Positions 8,703 through 16,633 of a stretch of 64,000 bases of DNA are shown piece after piece. The position numbers and the translations under genes were made by a program. How positions within the stretch are numbered: position 1 is the first letter of the stretch; every line of letters begins with the position of its first letter. The DNA comes from Jeongeupia naejangsanensis (GTDB lineage Bacteria > Pseudomonadota > Gammaproteobacteria > Burkholderiales > Chitinibacteraceae), in the NCBI RefSeq assembly GCF_016865585.1, contig NZ_JAESND010000009.1, positions 62,001 through 126,000 of the forward strand, read 5' to 3'. The notes under the pieces were generated by a model that was not told where the DNA came from, ran no database searches, and saw nothing but the letters and a program-made list of their open reading frames with translations.

Positions 8703-10045
8703 CAGGCCAGCGGCAGGTCCTGGGTGTGATCGCCGCTCGCGAGCGCGGCGTCGAGTGCGGCGAGCGCGCCATCGGCCAGCAGCCGGGCTTCGTCGTCGCT
8801 CATCACGTACGGCGGCATGAAATAGACGGTATTGCCGATCGGCCTGACCAGCAGGCGCTGTTCGAGCGCGGCGGCAAAATAGCGTTGGGCAAAGCCGGCA
8901 CCGGCGTCCGAAACATCGAAAGCCCAGATCATGCCGGTCCGGCGGAAATGGGTGACGTTCGGATGCGCACGCAGCGGCACGAAAAGCGCATCCCAGCGCT
9001 CGGCCTTGGCGTGGTTGGTCGCGATGACGTCGTCGGTCTCGAAAATGTCGAGCACCGCGTTCGCTGCGGCACAGGCCAGCGGATTGCCGGTGTACGAGTG
9101 CGAATGCAGGAAGCCGCGCGATACGTCGTCGTGATAGAAGGCCTGGTAGAGCGTATCGCTGCACAGCACGCACGCCAGCGGCAGGAAGCCGCCGGTAATG
9201 CCTTTGGACAGGCACATCAGGTCCGGCTGCACACCGGCGCCCTGGCTGGCGAACATGCTGCCGCTGCGGCCGAAACCGACGGCGATTTCATCGGCGATCA
9301 GCAGGACGTGGTGCCGGTCGCAGGCGGCACGCGCCAGTTGAAGGTAGCGCGGCGAATGCATCGCCATGCCGGCGGCGCCCTGAACCAGCGGCTCGACGAT
9401 CAGCGCGGCGATTTCGCCATGATGCCGCGCCAGCAGGTGCTCGAGCCGGCTGGCGGCGCGATCGACGACGTCGTCCGCGCTTTCGCCCGGCAGCGCGCGG
9501 CGCGGATCGGGGCTCGGCGCGACGAAGTGCTGGCCGATCAGCGGGGCGTATGCGTCGCGGAATACCGGGACGTCGGTGACGGCCAGCGCGCCAGCGGTTT
9601 CGCCGTGATAGCTGCCTTCGAGATAAACAAATCGGTGCTTGGCCGGATGGCCGACATTGCGCCAGTAGTGGGCGGCCATCTTCAACGCGATTTCGACCGC
9701 CGACGCACCGTCGGAGCCGTAGAAGGCATGACCGAGACCGGTGAGTGCGCCAAGCCGTTCGGACAGCCTGACGACCGGTTCGTGGGTGAAGCCCGCGAGC
9801 ATCACGTGTTCGAGTTCGTCGAGCTGGGTCTTGATCGCGGCCTTGATCCGCGGTTCGCCATGACCGAACAGGTTGACCCACCAGCTCGATACCGTGTCGA
9901 GATAGCGCCGGCCATCCGCATCGACCAGCCATGCGCCTTCGCCACGGGTGATCGGTATCAGCGGCAGCGCCTCGTGTCGCTTCATCTGGGTGCAGGGGTG
10001 CCAGACGGCGGCAAGGCTGCGGGCGAGCAGGTCGGAATTGGCCAT
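8702..10045 (-). CDS. bioA: Adenosylmethionine-8-amino-7-oxononanoate aminotransferase
   Basis: A 447-residue class-III PLP aminotransferase. BioA converts KAPA to DAPA with S-adenosylmethionine as amino donor in biotin synthesis. The PLP-binding Lys is K281 in [13 protein letters not shown]. The N-terminal WHPCTQM and the [11 protein letters not shown] motif distinguish BioA from other class-III enzymes. No other bio genes are nearby. No BirA-type operator is evident in the 263 bp shared with the plus-strand cluster. It is transcribed with the PilZ-like gene that overlaps its stop. Confidence 0.97.
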   Translation of the reverse strand: MANSDLLARSLAAVWHPCTQMKRHEALPLIPITRGEGAWLVDADGRRYLDTVSSWWVNLFGHGEPRIKAAIKTQLDELEHVMLAGFTHEPVVRLSERLGALTGLGHAFYGSDGASAVEIALKMAAHYWRNVGHPAKHRFVYLEGSYHGETAGALAVTDVPVFRDAYAPLIGQHFVAPSPDPRRALPGESADDVVDRAASRLEHLLARHHGEIAALIVEPLVQGAAGMAMHSPRYLQLARAACDRHHVLLIADEIAVGFGRSGSMFASQGAGVQPDLMCLSKGITGGFLPLACVLCSDTLYQAFYHDDVSRGFLHSHSYTGNPLACAAANAVLDIFETDDVIATNHAKAERWDALFVPLRAHPNVTHFRRTGMIWAFDVSDAGAGFAQRYFAAALEQRLLVRPIGNTVYFMPPYVMSDDEARLLADGALAALDAALASGDHTQDLPLA

Positions 10046-10228
10046 GGGAAAACTTGCAGGTTTGGAATGTCATTGTAGCCGCATCCGCGTGCCGGAAGCG
10101 CCGGTATGGCTGCCGCTGTGGCCTTCTTGCGTCGTCATGGCCAAGCAGAGCAGAGGCAAGGTTTTCTTACGGCCGTAGACCGTTTTCGCCGCTCGGCAGA
10201 GCGATGGCCAGATTTTTTTCGCCCTCGC

Positions 10229-10254
10229 TGTCATATCCAGGGGCCTTGTCCGAC
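10229..10254 (+). promoter_or_regulatory. Candidate ECF-sigma promoter of the bufferin cluster
   Basis: TGTCATA at 10229-10235 and CGAC at 10251-10254 are separated by 15 bases, about 55 bp before the DUF2282 ATG. The elements loosely resemble promoters of some ECF sigma factors (a TGTCA-type -35 and a CG-containing -10). An ECF sigma gene lies 3 kb downstream in the same cluster. No second copy was found in the window, so this is a weak prediction. Confidence 0.3.
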
Positions 10255-10308
10255 TCTGATTGGGAGAGACGCAATTGCGGCTCCCTTTCAACTCTCTGGA
10301 GAACGATC

Positions 10309-10554
10309 ATGGAAAAGAAACATTTGCTGGTTGCATCGGCGCTGGCCGCGGTCCTCGGCGCAACGATGTCGGCGCCGACATTTGCTGCGGACAAGGAGAA
10401 GTGTTTTGGCGTTGCCAAGGCAGGCCAGAACGACTGCAAGGGCAACAGCCATTCGTGCGCCGGTCAGGCCAGCAAGGACATGGACCCGGCTGAATGGAAG
10501 TTCGTCCCGGCAGGCACGTGCGCCAAGATGGGCGGCTCGCTGAAAGCAATGTAA
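10309..10554 (+). CDS. bufA1: DUF2282 precursor peptide (bufferin/BufA1-like, Gig-type)
   Basis: An 81-residue secreted small protein. Residues 1-26 form a signal peptide ending in TFA. The mature part carries four cysteines, C32 ([10 protein letters not shown]), C43 (NDCKG), C50 (HSCAGQ) and C71 (GTCAKMGG), in the spacing typical of DUF2282. DUF2282 peptides are substrates of DUF692/MNIO enzymes, which convert cysteines to copper-binding heterocycles (bufferins); the same gene set is also known as gold-induced (gig). The adjacent DUF692 and DUF2063 genes support this role. CTCTGGAGAA lies before the ATG. Which cysteines are modified cannot be read from sequence. Confidence 0.88.
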   Translation: MEKKHLLVASALAAVLGATMSAPTFAADKEKCFGVAKAGQNDCKGNSHSCAGQASKDMDPAEWKFVPAGTCAKMGGSLKAM

Positions 10555-10721
10555 ACGAGTGGCTGACAAAACCGGGGCGGGTGGCGCGGTGCTGGCCGGG
10601 TGTCCCTGCAGTCCGAACGGCGTCTGCGTGCCTTGTCTGCATGCGTTTCTCCGGGGCCTGTCAGCTGCTTCTTGCGCTACAACGGGGCCGGGTCCGTCCG
10701 ACCGGCTCGCTGGAAGATGAG

Positions 10722-11567
10722 ATGAGTACATTACCCCACTCCGTTTTGCCGCCTGCCGCAGGGCTGGGGCTGCGATCGCCGCATGTCGCCGACGTGCTGT
10801 CGCAGCGTCCCGATGTCGCCTGGTGGGAAGTGCATAGCGAGAACTATTTCGGTGGTGGTCTGTCGATTGCCCAGCTCGAGGCCGTGCGTGCCGATTACCC
10901 GGTCAGTCTGCATGGTGTCGGTCTGGGGCTGGGCAGCGCCGAGCCGCTCGATCCGGCGCATCTGGCGCAGCTGAAGGCGCTGGTCGCGCGGATCGAGCCG
11001 GCCATGGTGTCGGAACACCTGTGCTGGAACCGCGCGGCCGGGCGCTTTTTCAATGACTTGCTGCCGGTGCCGCGGATCGAAGGTGCGCTGGCGCTGCTGG
11101 CTGACCGCATCGACGCGGTCCAGACCGCGCTGGGCCGGCGCATCCTGATCGAAAACGTCTCGAGCTACATTGCCTACGACGACGAAAGCTATGGCGAGGC
11201 AGAGCTGCTGGCCGCGCTGGTCGGGCGGACCGGCTGTGGCGTGCTGCTCGATGTCAACAATCTGTATGTCAACGCGCTCAATCTTGGGGTCGATCCGCTG
11301 GCCGAGATGGCCTGCCTGCCGGTTGATTGTGTCGGTGAAATTCATGTCGCGGGTTTCGAAGTCCTCGACGGTGTGGTGATCGATACCCACGGCACATCGG
11401 TCAGCGCACCGGTGTGGGCCTTGCTCGACGCCGCGCTGGCGCGGTTCGGGCCGCAGCCGGTGCTGCTCGAGCGCGACACCCATCTGCCGCCGCTGGCCGA
11501 ATTGCTCGACGAGTACCGGGCGCTGACGGCGCGGGTCGAAGCCAGGAGCGAGGTCTTCGCATGCTGA
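10722..11567 (+). CDS. bufB: DUF692 (MNIO) multinuclear iron oxidase, bufferin-modifying enzyme
   Basis: A 281-residue TIM-barrel enzyme of the DUF692/UPF0276 family. These mixed-valent iron enzymes oxidise Cys in RiPP precursors. Candidate metal ligands and conserved blocks are visible: EVHSEN (36-41), H64 in HGVGL, H99 in SEHLCW, E144 in IENVSSY, D177 in LLDVNNLYVN, H208 in EIHVAGF and the DTHG of 221-224. GGAAGA before ATG 10722 fixes the start. The next gene begins inside its last codons (7-bp overlap), so BufB and BufC are probably made together. A 167-bp gap separates it from the precursor gene. Confidence 0.93.
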   Translation: MSTLPHSVLPPAAGLGLRSPHVADVLSQRPDVAWWEVHSENYFGGGLSIAQLEAVRADYPVSLHGVGLGLGSAEPLDPAHLAQLKALVARIEPAMVSEHLCWNRAAGRFFNDLLPVPRIEGALALLADRIDAVQTALGRRILIENVSSYIAYDDESYGEAELLAALVGRTGCGVLLDVNNLYVNALNLGVDPLAEMACLPVDCVGEIHVAGFEVLDGVVIDTHGTSVSAPVWALLDAALARFGPQPVLLERDTHLPPLAELLDEYRALTARVEARSEVFAC

Positions 11568-12286
11568 GCTATGCCGACACGCTGGCCGAATTCGCCGCCG
11601 GCCTGGTGGACGACGCGTTCGAGCCAGGCTGCCTGACTGCGGCAAGCCGGGGCAATCTGGCGCTGTATCGCAACAATGTCCGGCTGAACCGGGTCGACGC
11701 GCTGGAAAACGCATTTCCGACCGTGGCGGCGCTGGTCGGGCGCGACTGGTTCCGGGCGATGGCGCGCGCCTACGTGATCGCGATGCCGGCTGCGTCGGCG
11801 AACCTGCACGACGACGGTGCGGCACTGGCCGGTTTTCTTGACGGCTTCGCGCCGGCTGCGGACTTGCCTTACCTCGCCGACGTCGCGCGTTTCGACTGGG
11901 CGCGCCACCGCGCGTGGTATGCCCCCGATTCGGCGCCGCTGGATCGGGCGCGGCTTGCGGCGCTGGATGAGGGCGGCTTTGGGCGCTGCACGCTCGGATT
12001 CGATCCGGCGCTGGCACTGGTTGTTTCATCGCGCTGGCCGATCGCCGACATCGCGGCCATGCACGAAGGTGGCGCATCGGCCGACCCGGATGCCGGCGGG
12101 CAGGCGGTGCTGGTCTGGCGCGAAGGCTGGCGGGCGGTCGAGCTGCACGAAGCCGGATGGCTGAGCGCATTGCTGGCCGGATCGCCGGTCGGTGACGCGT
12201 TGTCCGGTGCCGAGGGTGAGCCCGAACTGCTGCTGGCATGGCTGTTCGGCCACGGGCTGATCCGCAATCTCGAGGAGAACGAATGA
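11561..12286 (+). CDS. bufC: DUF2063 protein, substrate-recognition partner of the DUF692 enzyme
   Basis: A 241-residue protein whose N-terminal ~90 residues are the DUF2063 DNA-binding-like domain, with the signature YRNNVRLNRVDALENAFPTV. The C-terminal half is a second, less conserved domain. In bufferin clusters this protein binds the precursor leader and presents it to the MNIO enzyme. It overlaps bufB by 7 bp. The following DoxX gene starts inside its stop codon region (ATGATGA), so bufB, bufC and doxX form one translationally coupled unit. Confidence 0.9.
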   Translation: MLSYADTLAEFAAGLVDDAFEPGCLTAASRGNLALYRNNVRLNRVDALENAFPTVAALVGRDWFRAMARAYVIAMPAASANLHDDGAALAGFLDGFAPAADLPYLADVARFDWARHRAWYAPDSAPLDRARLAALDEGGFGRCTLGFDPALALVVSSRWPIADIAAMHEGGASADPDAGGQAVLVWREGWRAVELHEAGWLSALLAGSPVGDALSGAEGEPELLLAWLFGHGLIRNLEENE

Positions 12287-12735
12287 TGACGATACTGGCC
12301 AGACTGGGCTGCATTTACGGTTGGGGCGAGTCGCAGGTCGCGAAACTGGCGCCGTTGCTGGCGCTGGCTGCCCGCTTGTACGTGGCCAGGGCTTTTTTCC
12401 TGTCCGGGCTGACCAAGATCCGCGACTGGGACACGACCCTGCTGCTGTTTACCGAGGAATACCACGTCCCGATTCTCGCGCCTGCGGTCGCGGCACCGCT
12501 GGCGACGGCGGGCGAGCTGGTGCTGCCGGTGCTGCTGGTGCTCGGCCTGTTCGGCCGGTTTGCCGCGGCGGGCCTGTTCGTCGTCAACATCGTCGCGGTG
12601 ATTTCGTACCCGGATCTGGGCGCTGCGGAGATCAAGGATCACGTGCTCTGGGGCGTGATGCTCGTCTATCTGGTGGTTCACGGCTGCGGCGCGTGGTCGC
12701 TCGACCGGTTCTGGCAGCGGCGCTACACGAAGTAG
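12283..12735 (+). CDS. DoxX family membrane protein (GigT/BufD-type)
   Basis: A 150-residue inner-membrane protein with about four transmembrane helices and the DoxX signature ARAFFLSGLTKIRDW. A helix-rich AAPLATAGELVLPVLLVLGLF-like centre follows; only the family pattern is informative. DoxX proteins of DUF692 clusters are thought to assist redox or export steps, but no activity is proven. ATG 12283 overlaps the bufC stop by four bases. It is the last strictly coupled gene of the cluster; a 49-bp gap follows. Confidence 0.9.
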   Translation: MMTILARLGCIYGWGESQVAKLAPLLALAARLYVARAFFLSGLTKIRDWDTTLLLFTEEYHVPILAPAVAAPLATAGELVLPVLLVLGLFGRFAAAGLFVVNIVAVISYPDLGAAEIKDHVLWGVMLVYLVVHGCGAWSLDRFWQRRYTK

Positions 12736-12784
12736 GCGTCTGCGGCAGCGCCATTCAATGCCGCGCTTTTGAGGAGTTCATCAG

Positions 12785-13090
12785 ATGAAAATGTTGCTCA
12801 CGGTCGAGTTTCCGATCGAACCCTTCAATTCGCTGGTCAGAAGCGGCAAGGTGGGTGAGGTGATCGGGCGTATCCTTGAAACGATCAAACCCGAGGCCGC
12901 GTACTTCACCGAACAGGACGGCAAGCGCGGCGGCTTCTTTGTCGTGGACGTGCCCAGCGCGTCGGCGGTGCCGTCGCTGGCCGAGCCTTTTTTCCTCAAC
13001 TTCGATGCCTGTTGCAAGTTCCGCATCCTGATGACGCCGGCCGATCTGCAGCAGGCCGGACTGGAGCAACTGGGCAAAACGTGGGGGTAA
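12785..13090 (+). CDS. Small conserved protein, ABM/DUF3303-like
   Basis: A 101-residue soluble protein. The pattern, with EIIGR-like helix VGEVIGRILETIKPEA, the strand AAYFTEQDGKRGGFFVVDV, and a late helix-strand LAEPFFLNFDACCKFRILM, suggests a ferredoxin-like dimeric alpha+beta barrel like antibiotic-biosynthesis monooxygenase or DUF3303 proteins. No catalytic residues are evident, though a Cys-Cys pair is present near residue 76. GAGGAG precedes the ATG. It lies between doxX and the sigma factor on the same strand, so it probably belongs to the regulon. Function unknown. Confidence 0.75.
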   Translation: MKMLLTVEFPIEPFNSLVRSGKVGEVIGRILETIKPEAAYFTEQDGKRGGFFVVDVPSASAVPSLAEPFFLNFDACCKFRILMTPADLQQAGLEQLGKTWG

Positions 13091-13155
13091 GTCTCGACGT
13101 ACCGGAGTCGGGCGGCTGGCCTTGCGAGTCCGCCCACCCTCATCAGGACACGCAT

Positions 13156-13767
13156 TTGAATACAAGCCGCGCGCAGGACGGGATTCACGACGACGCTTAT
13201 CTGGTCGGGCTGCGCCGCGACCTGTTCCGCTTCGCGCGTCTGCAGTTGCGCGATGAAGCCGCCGCCGAGGATGCGGTGCAGGAGGCCATGACGGCGGCCT
13301 GGTTGCAGGCTGACGGTTTTGCCGGCCAGTCCGAACACAAGACCTGGGTGTTCGGCATCCTGCGGCACAAGATCATCGACGCGATGCGGCAGCGGCAGCG
13401 GCTGGTGAATCTGGCCGATCTGGGCAGCGAGCGTGACGACGACGCGCAGCTCGACGCCTTGCTGTTCGATGCCGGCGGCCACTGGGACAAACCCGTCAAG
13501 CCAAGGGCGTGGCCCGACCCGCAGACGCTGCTGGCGCAGCGCCAGTTCTGGCGCCTGTTCGAGGCCTGTCTCGAACATTTGCCGGAGCAGTACGGCCGCG
13601 TGTTCATGGCACGGGAGTTTCTCGGGCTGGAAATGGAGGAAATCTGCGGCGAGTTCGAAGTGACCGCCAATCACTGCAGCGTGCTGCTTTACCGTGCCCG
13701 GTTGCGGCTGCGCACCTGTCTGTCTGAAAAAGGCTTCTCGGCGGAGGACGACCATGGCCAACTGTAA
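13156..13767 (+). CDS. rpoE: ECF-family RNA polymerase sigma factor (neisserial sigma-E type)
   Basis: A 203-residue ECF sigma factor. Region 2 is seen in AEDAVQEAMTAAW and KTWVFGILRHKIID; region 4 in LPEQYGRVFMAREFLGLEMEEICGEF with a closing helix LYRARLRLRTCL. The start is read as TTG 13156, seven bases after AGGA; no suitable ATG exists in frame nearby. It overlaps the zinc anti-sigma gene by 14 bp. The neighbourhood with a DUF692 gene recalls the neisserial sigma-E operon that includes a UPF0276 gene and the anti-sigma MseR. It probably drives its own cluster. Confidence 0.9.
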   Translation: MNTSRAQDGIHDDAYLVGLRRDLFRFARLQLRDEAAAEDAVQEAMTAAWLQADGFAGQSEHKTWVFGILRHKIIDAMRQRQRLVNLADLGSERDDDAQLDALLFDAGGHWDKPVKPRAWPDPQTLLAQRQFWRLFEACLEHLPEQYGRVFMAREFLGLEMEEICGEFEVTANHCSVLLYRARLRLRTCLSEKGFSAEDDHGQL

Positions 13768-13957
13768 GACCGTCTCGAAGTTGCTGTCCGACGCGCTCGA
13801 TCGTCCGCTATCGCCGCACGAGTGGCTGGTGGTGCACGCCCACTTGCCGATCTGTTCCGGATGCCGCAACTTCCGTCGCCAAGTGCAGATGCTGAAGCAG
13901 GCCGGTGACCGGTTGCGCGGTGGCCGGCTCCCCGAGGCTCCCCCGGCCGACGACTGA
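13754..13957 (+). CDS. Zinc-binding anti-sigma factor (MseR-like)
   Basis: A 67-residue cytoplasmic protein with a zinc anti-sigma motif H30-x3-C34-x2-C37 (HLPICSGC) and an additional C4. No membrane helix is present, so it is a soluble ZAS factor of the MseR/ChrR-like class. Such proteins bind the cognate ECF sigma and release it on thiol oxidation or metal loss. The 14-bp overlap with the sigma gene supports stoichiometric production. Small size and Cys spacing make the call fairly secure; the signal sensed is inference. Confidence 0.87.
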   Translation: MANCKTVSKLLSDALDRPLSPHEWLVVHAHLPICSGCRNFRRQVQMLKQAGDRLRGGRLPEAPPADD

Positions 13958-14063
13958 GCTGCCTTCCGGCCTGGCCAACTCCCGTTTCGCCTTGCTGGAG
14001 TCCGGCGCGCGGACTAGAACGCGACGTGTGCCGCGCCGCGGCCGGACTCTCGAGGAGTACATC

Positions 14064-14477
14064 ATGCACGTGCAAGCGTACCTGACCTTCAACGGCCGTT
14101 GCGACGAAGCGCTGGCCTTCTATCAGCAGGCGATCGGCGCGAAGGTGGGCATGCTGATGCGCAACAAGGATGCACCACCGGGATCGGGCTGCGACGGTCT
14201 GGACGAGGTGTGGCTGAACAAGGTGATGCACTGCGACTTTACCGTCGGCGATTCGCAGCTGATGGGGTCGGACGGGATGCCCGGTTCGCCGCCGCAGGCG
14301 ATGAGCGGCTGTACGCTGTCGATTGCCACCAGCGATCTCGAGCAGGGGCGCAGGATGTTCGATGCGCTGGCCGATGGCGGGAACGTGCAGATGCCGTATC
14401 AGCAGACGTTCTGGGCCAGAGGCTTCGGGATGCTGACCGACCGGTTCGGGATCAACTGGATGGTCAACTGCGAATAG
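14064..14477 (+). CDS. VOC superfamily protein (PhnB-like)
   Basis: A 137-residue glyoxalase-fold protein of the PhnB/3-demethylubiquinone-methyltransferase-like family. Typical elements are the N-terminal YLTFNGRCDEALAFYQQAIGA, a middle LMGSDGMPG turn and the C-terminal FWARGFGMLTDRFGINWMVN. No enzymatic activity is established for the subfamily. CGAGGAG lies before the ATG. It follows the anti-sigma gene by 106 bp on the same strand and may be the last member of that transcription unit or have its own promoter. Confidence 0.85.
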   Translation: MHVQAYLTFNGRCDEALAFYQQAIGAKVGMLMRNKDAPPGSGCDGLDEVWLNKVMHCDFTVGDSQLMGSDGMPGSPPQAMSGCTLSIATSDLEQGRRMFDALADGGNVQMPYQQTFWARGFGMLTDRFGINWMVNCE

Positions 14478-14490
14478 CGGTTGCGCCGGG

Positions 14491-14742
14491 TCAGATGTGG
14501 CCGGACTGCTGCCGGTAGATCTGTGCCAGCTCGCTCAGCAGGTGCTCGGGTGTATCGCCGAGCTCGCGAGCCTTGGCCACGATCCGCGACATCACCGCGC
14601 TTTTCAGTTTGACCAGTGCCATACGGCGCGCCTTGGCGGCCTGCTCGGCACGGTCTTCGGGGCTGACCGTGGCCGGTGACGTGGCGAACAACAGCGACGG
14701 ATGGTCGCCATCCTTGATGCCGTCGGGGAGTTTGAAGTTCAT
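14491..14742 (-). CDS. Small hypothetical protein
   Basis: An 83-residue basic, helix-rich protein. It starts MNFKLPDGIKDGDHP and contains a long amphipathic stretch rich in Ala, Lys and Arg (residues ~30-60). No known motif is recognised. Its start faces a 145-bp AT-rich region containing a perfect 16-bp palindrome, which may control it. It is convergent with the VOC gene (13 bp between stops). Reading-frame quality is good, but function and even expression are unproven. Confidence 0.55.
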   Translation of the reverse strand: MNFKLPDGIKDGDHPSLLFATSPATVSPEDRAEQAAKARRMALVKLKSAVMSRIVAKARELGDTPEHLLSELAQIYRQQSGHI

Positions 14743-14836
14743 GGCTGCGATTCTAGTCGGCTTGTGTGACCAAAGGATGATGTTTCTTACAAGATAGCCT
14801 AAAACGCGGCCGAGCGGCGATGCCCAGTAAGCAATT

Positions 14837-14852
14837 AATTTGTTAACAAATT
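14837..14852. promoter_or_regulatory. Perfect 16-bp palindrome, possible operator
   Basis: AATTTGTTAACAAATT is its own reverse complement. It lies in a 145-bp AT-rich gap, 95 bp before the start of the small hypothetical gene (minus strand) and 36 bp beyond the stop of the NTF2-like gene. A palindrome this AT-rich stands out in such GC-rich DNA. No T-run or GC stem follows it, so an operator is likelier than a terminator. Confidence 0.45.
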
Positions 14853-14887
14853 GTGCAGCCCCGTCTCCGGCGCTTGCGGCCAGGGAT

Positions 14888-15322
14888 TCAGCCGGCTGCA
14901 GCCGCTGGCAGCGCCAGACGGCGGCGCAGCCAGCGTAGCGGTGCACCGACCACGGGCAGCTTCTGCAGCAGCTCCTCGGCGGCATCCCAGTAGTCGCGGT
15001 GCACGGTGATCCGGCCCCGGTCATCGAAACGGAAATGGGTGCCGCCATGCACGCGGTAGGGGCGACCGCGAAAGCCGAAGTCGAAATCCCAGGTCACGAA
15101 GGCCTGCGTTCCCTGCTGCAACCGCGTGACGATGCGAAAGTGCGGCTGTTCGAGCGTCGCGAACATGTGCGCGTACAGCCGGGTGATGTCGTGATGGCCT
15201 TGCAGCTCGTTGAACGGGTCCTTGAAATACGCGTCGGCCGCATAGAACTGCGCAATCCGGTCCAGACCGGCCGGCGTCAGTCCGGCGTACCAGTCGAGCA
15301 GCGCGTCGAGATCAGGACTCAT
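14888..15322 (-). CDS. NTF2-like (SnoaL-fold) protein
   Basis: A 144-residue protein with an NTF2/SnoaL cone fold: a helical start with YAADAYFKDPFNELQG, a central WDFDFGFRG strand and a terminal VHRDYWDAAEELL. Such proteins are often isomerases or lipid-binding helpers. It is the last gene of the lipid-modification operon and overlaps the SDR gene by 11 bp. In related operons an NTF2-like gene accompanies the SDR and Cfa genes, but its reaction is unknown. Confidence 0.87.
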   Translation of the reverse strand: MSPDLDALLDWYAGLTPAGLDRIAQFYAADAYFKDPFNELQGHHDITRLYAHMFATLEQPHFRIVTRLQQGTQAFVTWDFDFGFRGRPYRVHGGTHFRFDDRGRITVHRDYWDAAEELLQKLPVVGAPLRWLRRRLALPAAAAG

Positions 15323-16097
15323 GGGCGACCATCCTTTGCAGCAGGGCCAGACGCGGCCGTTGCGGCAACAGCCGCAGCAGCTTCATCAGCAGGGTGAAAC
15401 GGCGGGGAAAGTGGATTTCGAAGCGGCCGCGCGCAATGCCGCTCAGGATGCGGGCGGCGGCCTGTTCGGGGGTCTGCAGTGCCGGCATGGTGAAGTCGTT
15501 CTTGTCGGTCAGCGGCGTTTTGACGAAGCCCGGGTTGACCAGATACACCCCCAGCCCGTGCCGGTGCAGGTCGCAGTACAGCAGCTCGGCCAGATTGATC
15601 AGCGCCGCCTTGGTCGGCCCGTAGACGGTGGCGCCGGGCAGGCCGACGTAACCGGCCACGCTGGCGATCAGCGCAATGCCGCCGTGCCGGCTGGCGAGCA
15701 TCGCCGGCACGATCAGCTCCAGCCCGTAGTAGACACCGGCAAGGTTGATTTCGAGCGTACGGCGGGCCGGGCCGGCGGCGATCTGCCAGCTGCGTTCGGG
15801 CCGGTAGTCTGCGGCGCAGAAGACCACCAGATCCGGCATGCCCCAGTGCAGCAACAAGGTGTGCCAGCCGGTTGCCCATGCCTGCGGGTCGGTGACGTCG
15901 AGCGGCAGCACGAGTGCGGCCGGATTCTGCGCGGCGAGCCTTTCAAGTTTGTCGGCGCGACGGGCCGACAGCGCGACACGGGCGCCGGCGGCCAGCAGCC
16001 TGCGCACCAGCGCCGCGCCGATGCCGCTCGATCCGCCGATCACCCAGACGGTCTGCCCGGTCCAGGCCGCGAAGCGGGGATTCAGCGGTCCGAACAT
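15312..16097 (-). CDS. Short-chain dehydrogenase/reductase
   Basis: A 261-residue SDR. The NAD(P)-binding motif GGSSGIGAALV (TGxxxGIG type) is at residues ~20-30, the catalytic triad appears as the Ser before VAGYVG and Y-G-P-T-K (YxxxK), and NPGFVKTPLTDK marks the substrate loop. A basic C-terminus with a hydrophobic stretch (FPRRFTLLMKLLRLLP) suggests peripheral membrane attachment. It overlaps the DUF3833 gene by 16 bp and the NTF2-like gene by 11 bp. Its substrate is probably a lipid or acyl intermediate made by the operon; this is inference. Confidence 0.92.
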   Translation of the reverse strand: MFGPLNPRFAAWTGQTVWVIGGSSGIGAALVRRLLAAGARVALSARRADKLERLAAQNPAALVLPLDVTDPQAWATGWHTLLLHWGMPDLVVFCAADYRPERSWQIAAGPARRTLEINLAGVYYGLELIVPAMLASRHGGIALIASVAGYVGLPGATVYGPTKAALINLAELLYCDLHRHGLGVYLVNPGFVKTPLTDKNDFTMPALQTPEQAAARILSGIARGRFEIHFPRRFTLLMKLLRLLPQRPRLALLQRMVAHES

Positions 16098-16633
16098 GGC
16101 GGCGCCTCCCCGCAGCGCTTGCGGAAGAACAGCGTGACCTGACCGAGTTCGATGCCGAACTTGCGCATGCTGGCCCGGTTGATCAGCGTGCGGTCGTCGG
16201 CAAGGAACATCCAGTCGTCGAAGTCGACCTCGTACTCGCTGCCGTCGACCGGCAGTCGCAGCCGGTAGCGCCAGTGCAGCGCATTGCCGGCCAGATCGCC
16301 AACGGCTTCGCCGATCACGTCGTCGGCGCGGCCGCGCCAGCGGCCGGGGCCGTCCGGTGTCAGCGTCCAGATGCGCTGTTGCCGGCTGCCGTCGCTGTAG
16401 ACGAAGCGCTCGTCCAGGATCAGCCGGTCGCCGTCGCGGCGGCCGTCGATGTCGACCTTGAAGCGTTTGATGACTTCGCCGTCGCGCTTCTGGAACATGC
16501 CCCATGCCTCGGTACGGCCGGTGAAATAGTGGGCCGGATCGAAGACCGGTGTCTGCTGGCGGTACGTTTCGATATCCGGTGCCGCGCAGGCGCCGAGCCA
16601 CAGCGCGGCCAACAGGCTGCAGACCGTTTTCAT
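16082..16633 (-). CDS. DUF3833 lipoprotein
   Basis: A 183-residue predicted lipoprotein. The signal peptide ends in the lipobox LGAC, so Cys16 would be lipidated. The mature protein is a lipocalin-like DUF3833 domain, with TGRTEAWGMFQ and a repeated W-R-x-R-Y-R-L pattern; the family is found in cfa-type operons in many proteobacteria. It probably acts at the periplasmic membrane face on the modified lipid. It overlaps the MFS gene by 4 bp (ATGA) and the SDR gene by 16 bp. Confidence 0.9.
   Translation of the reverse strand: MKTVCSLLAALWLGACAAPDIETYRQQTPVFDPAHYFTGRTEAWGMFQKRDGEVIKRFKVDIDGRRDGDRLILDERFVYSDGSRQQRIWTLTPDGPGRWRGRADDVIGEAVGDLAGNALHWRYRLRLPVDGSEYEVDFDDWMFLADDRTLINRASMRKFGIELGQVTLFFRKRCGEAPPCSDR

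Noticed and set aside
11342..11908. Minus-strand open frame opposite bufB/bufC
   Set aside because: Conflicts with the coupled bufB-bufC frames; product has no recognisable domain.
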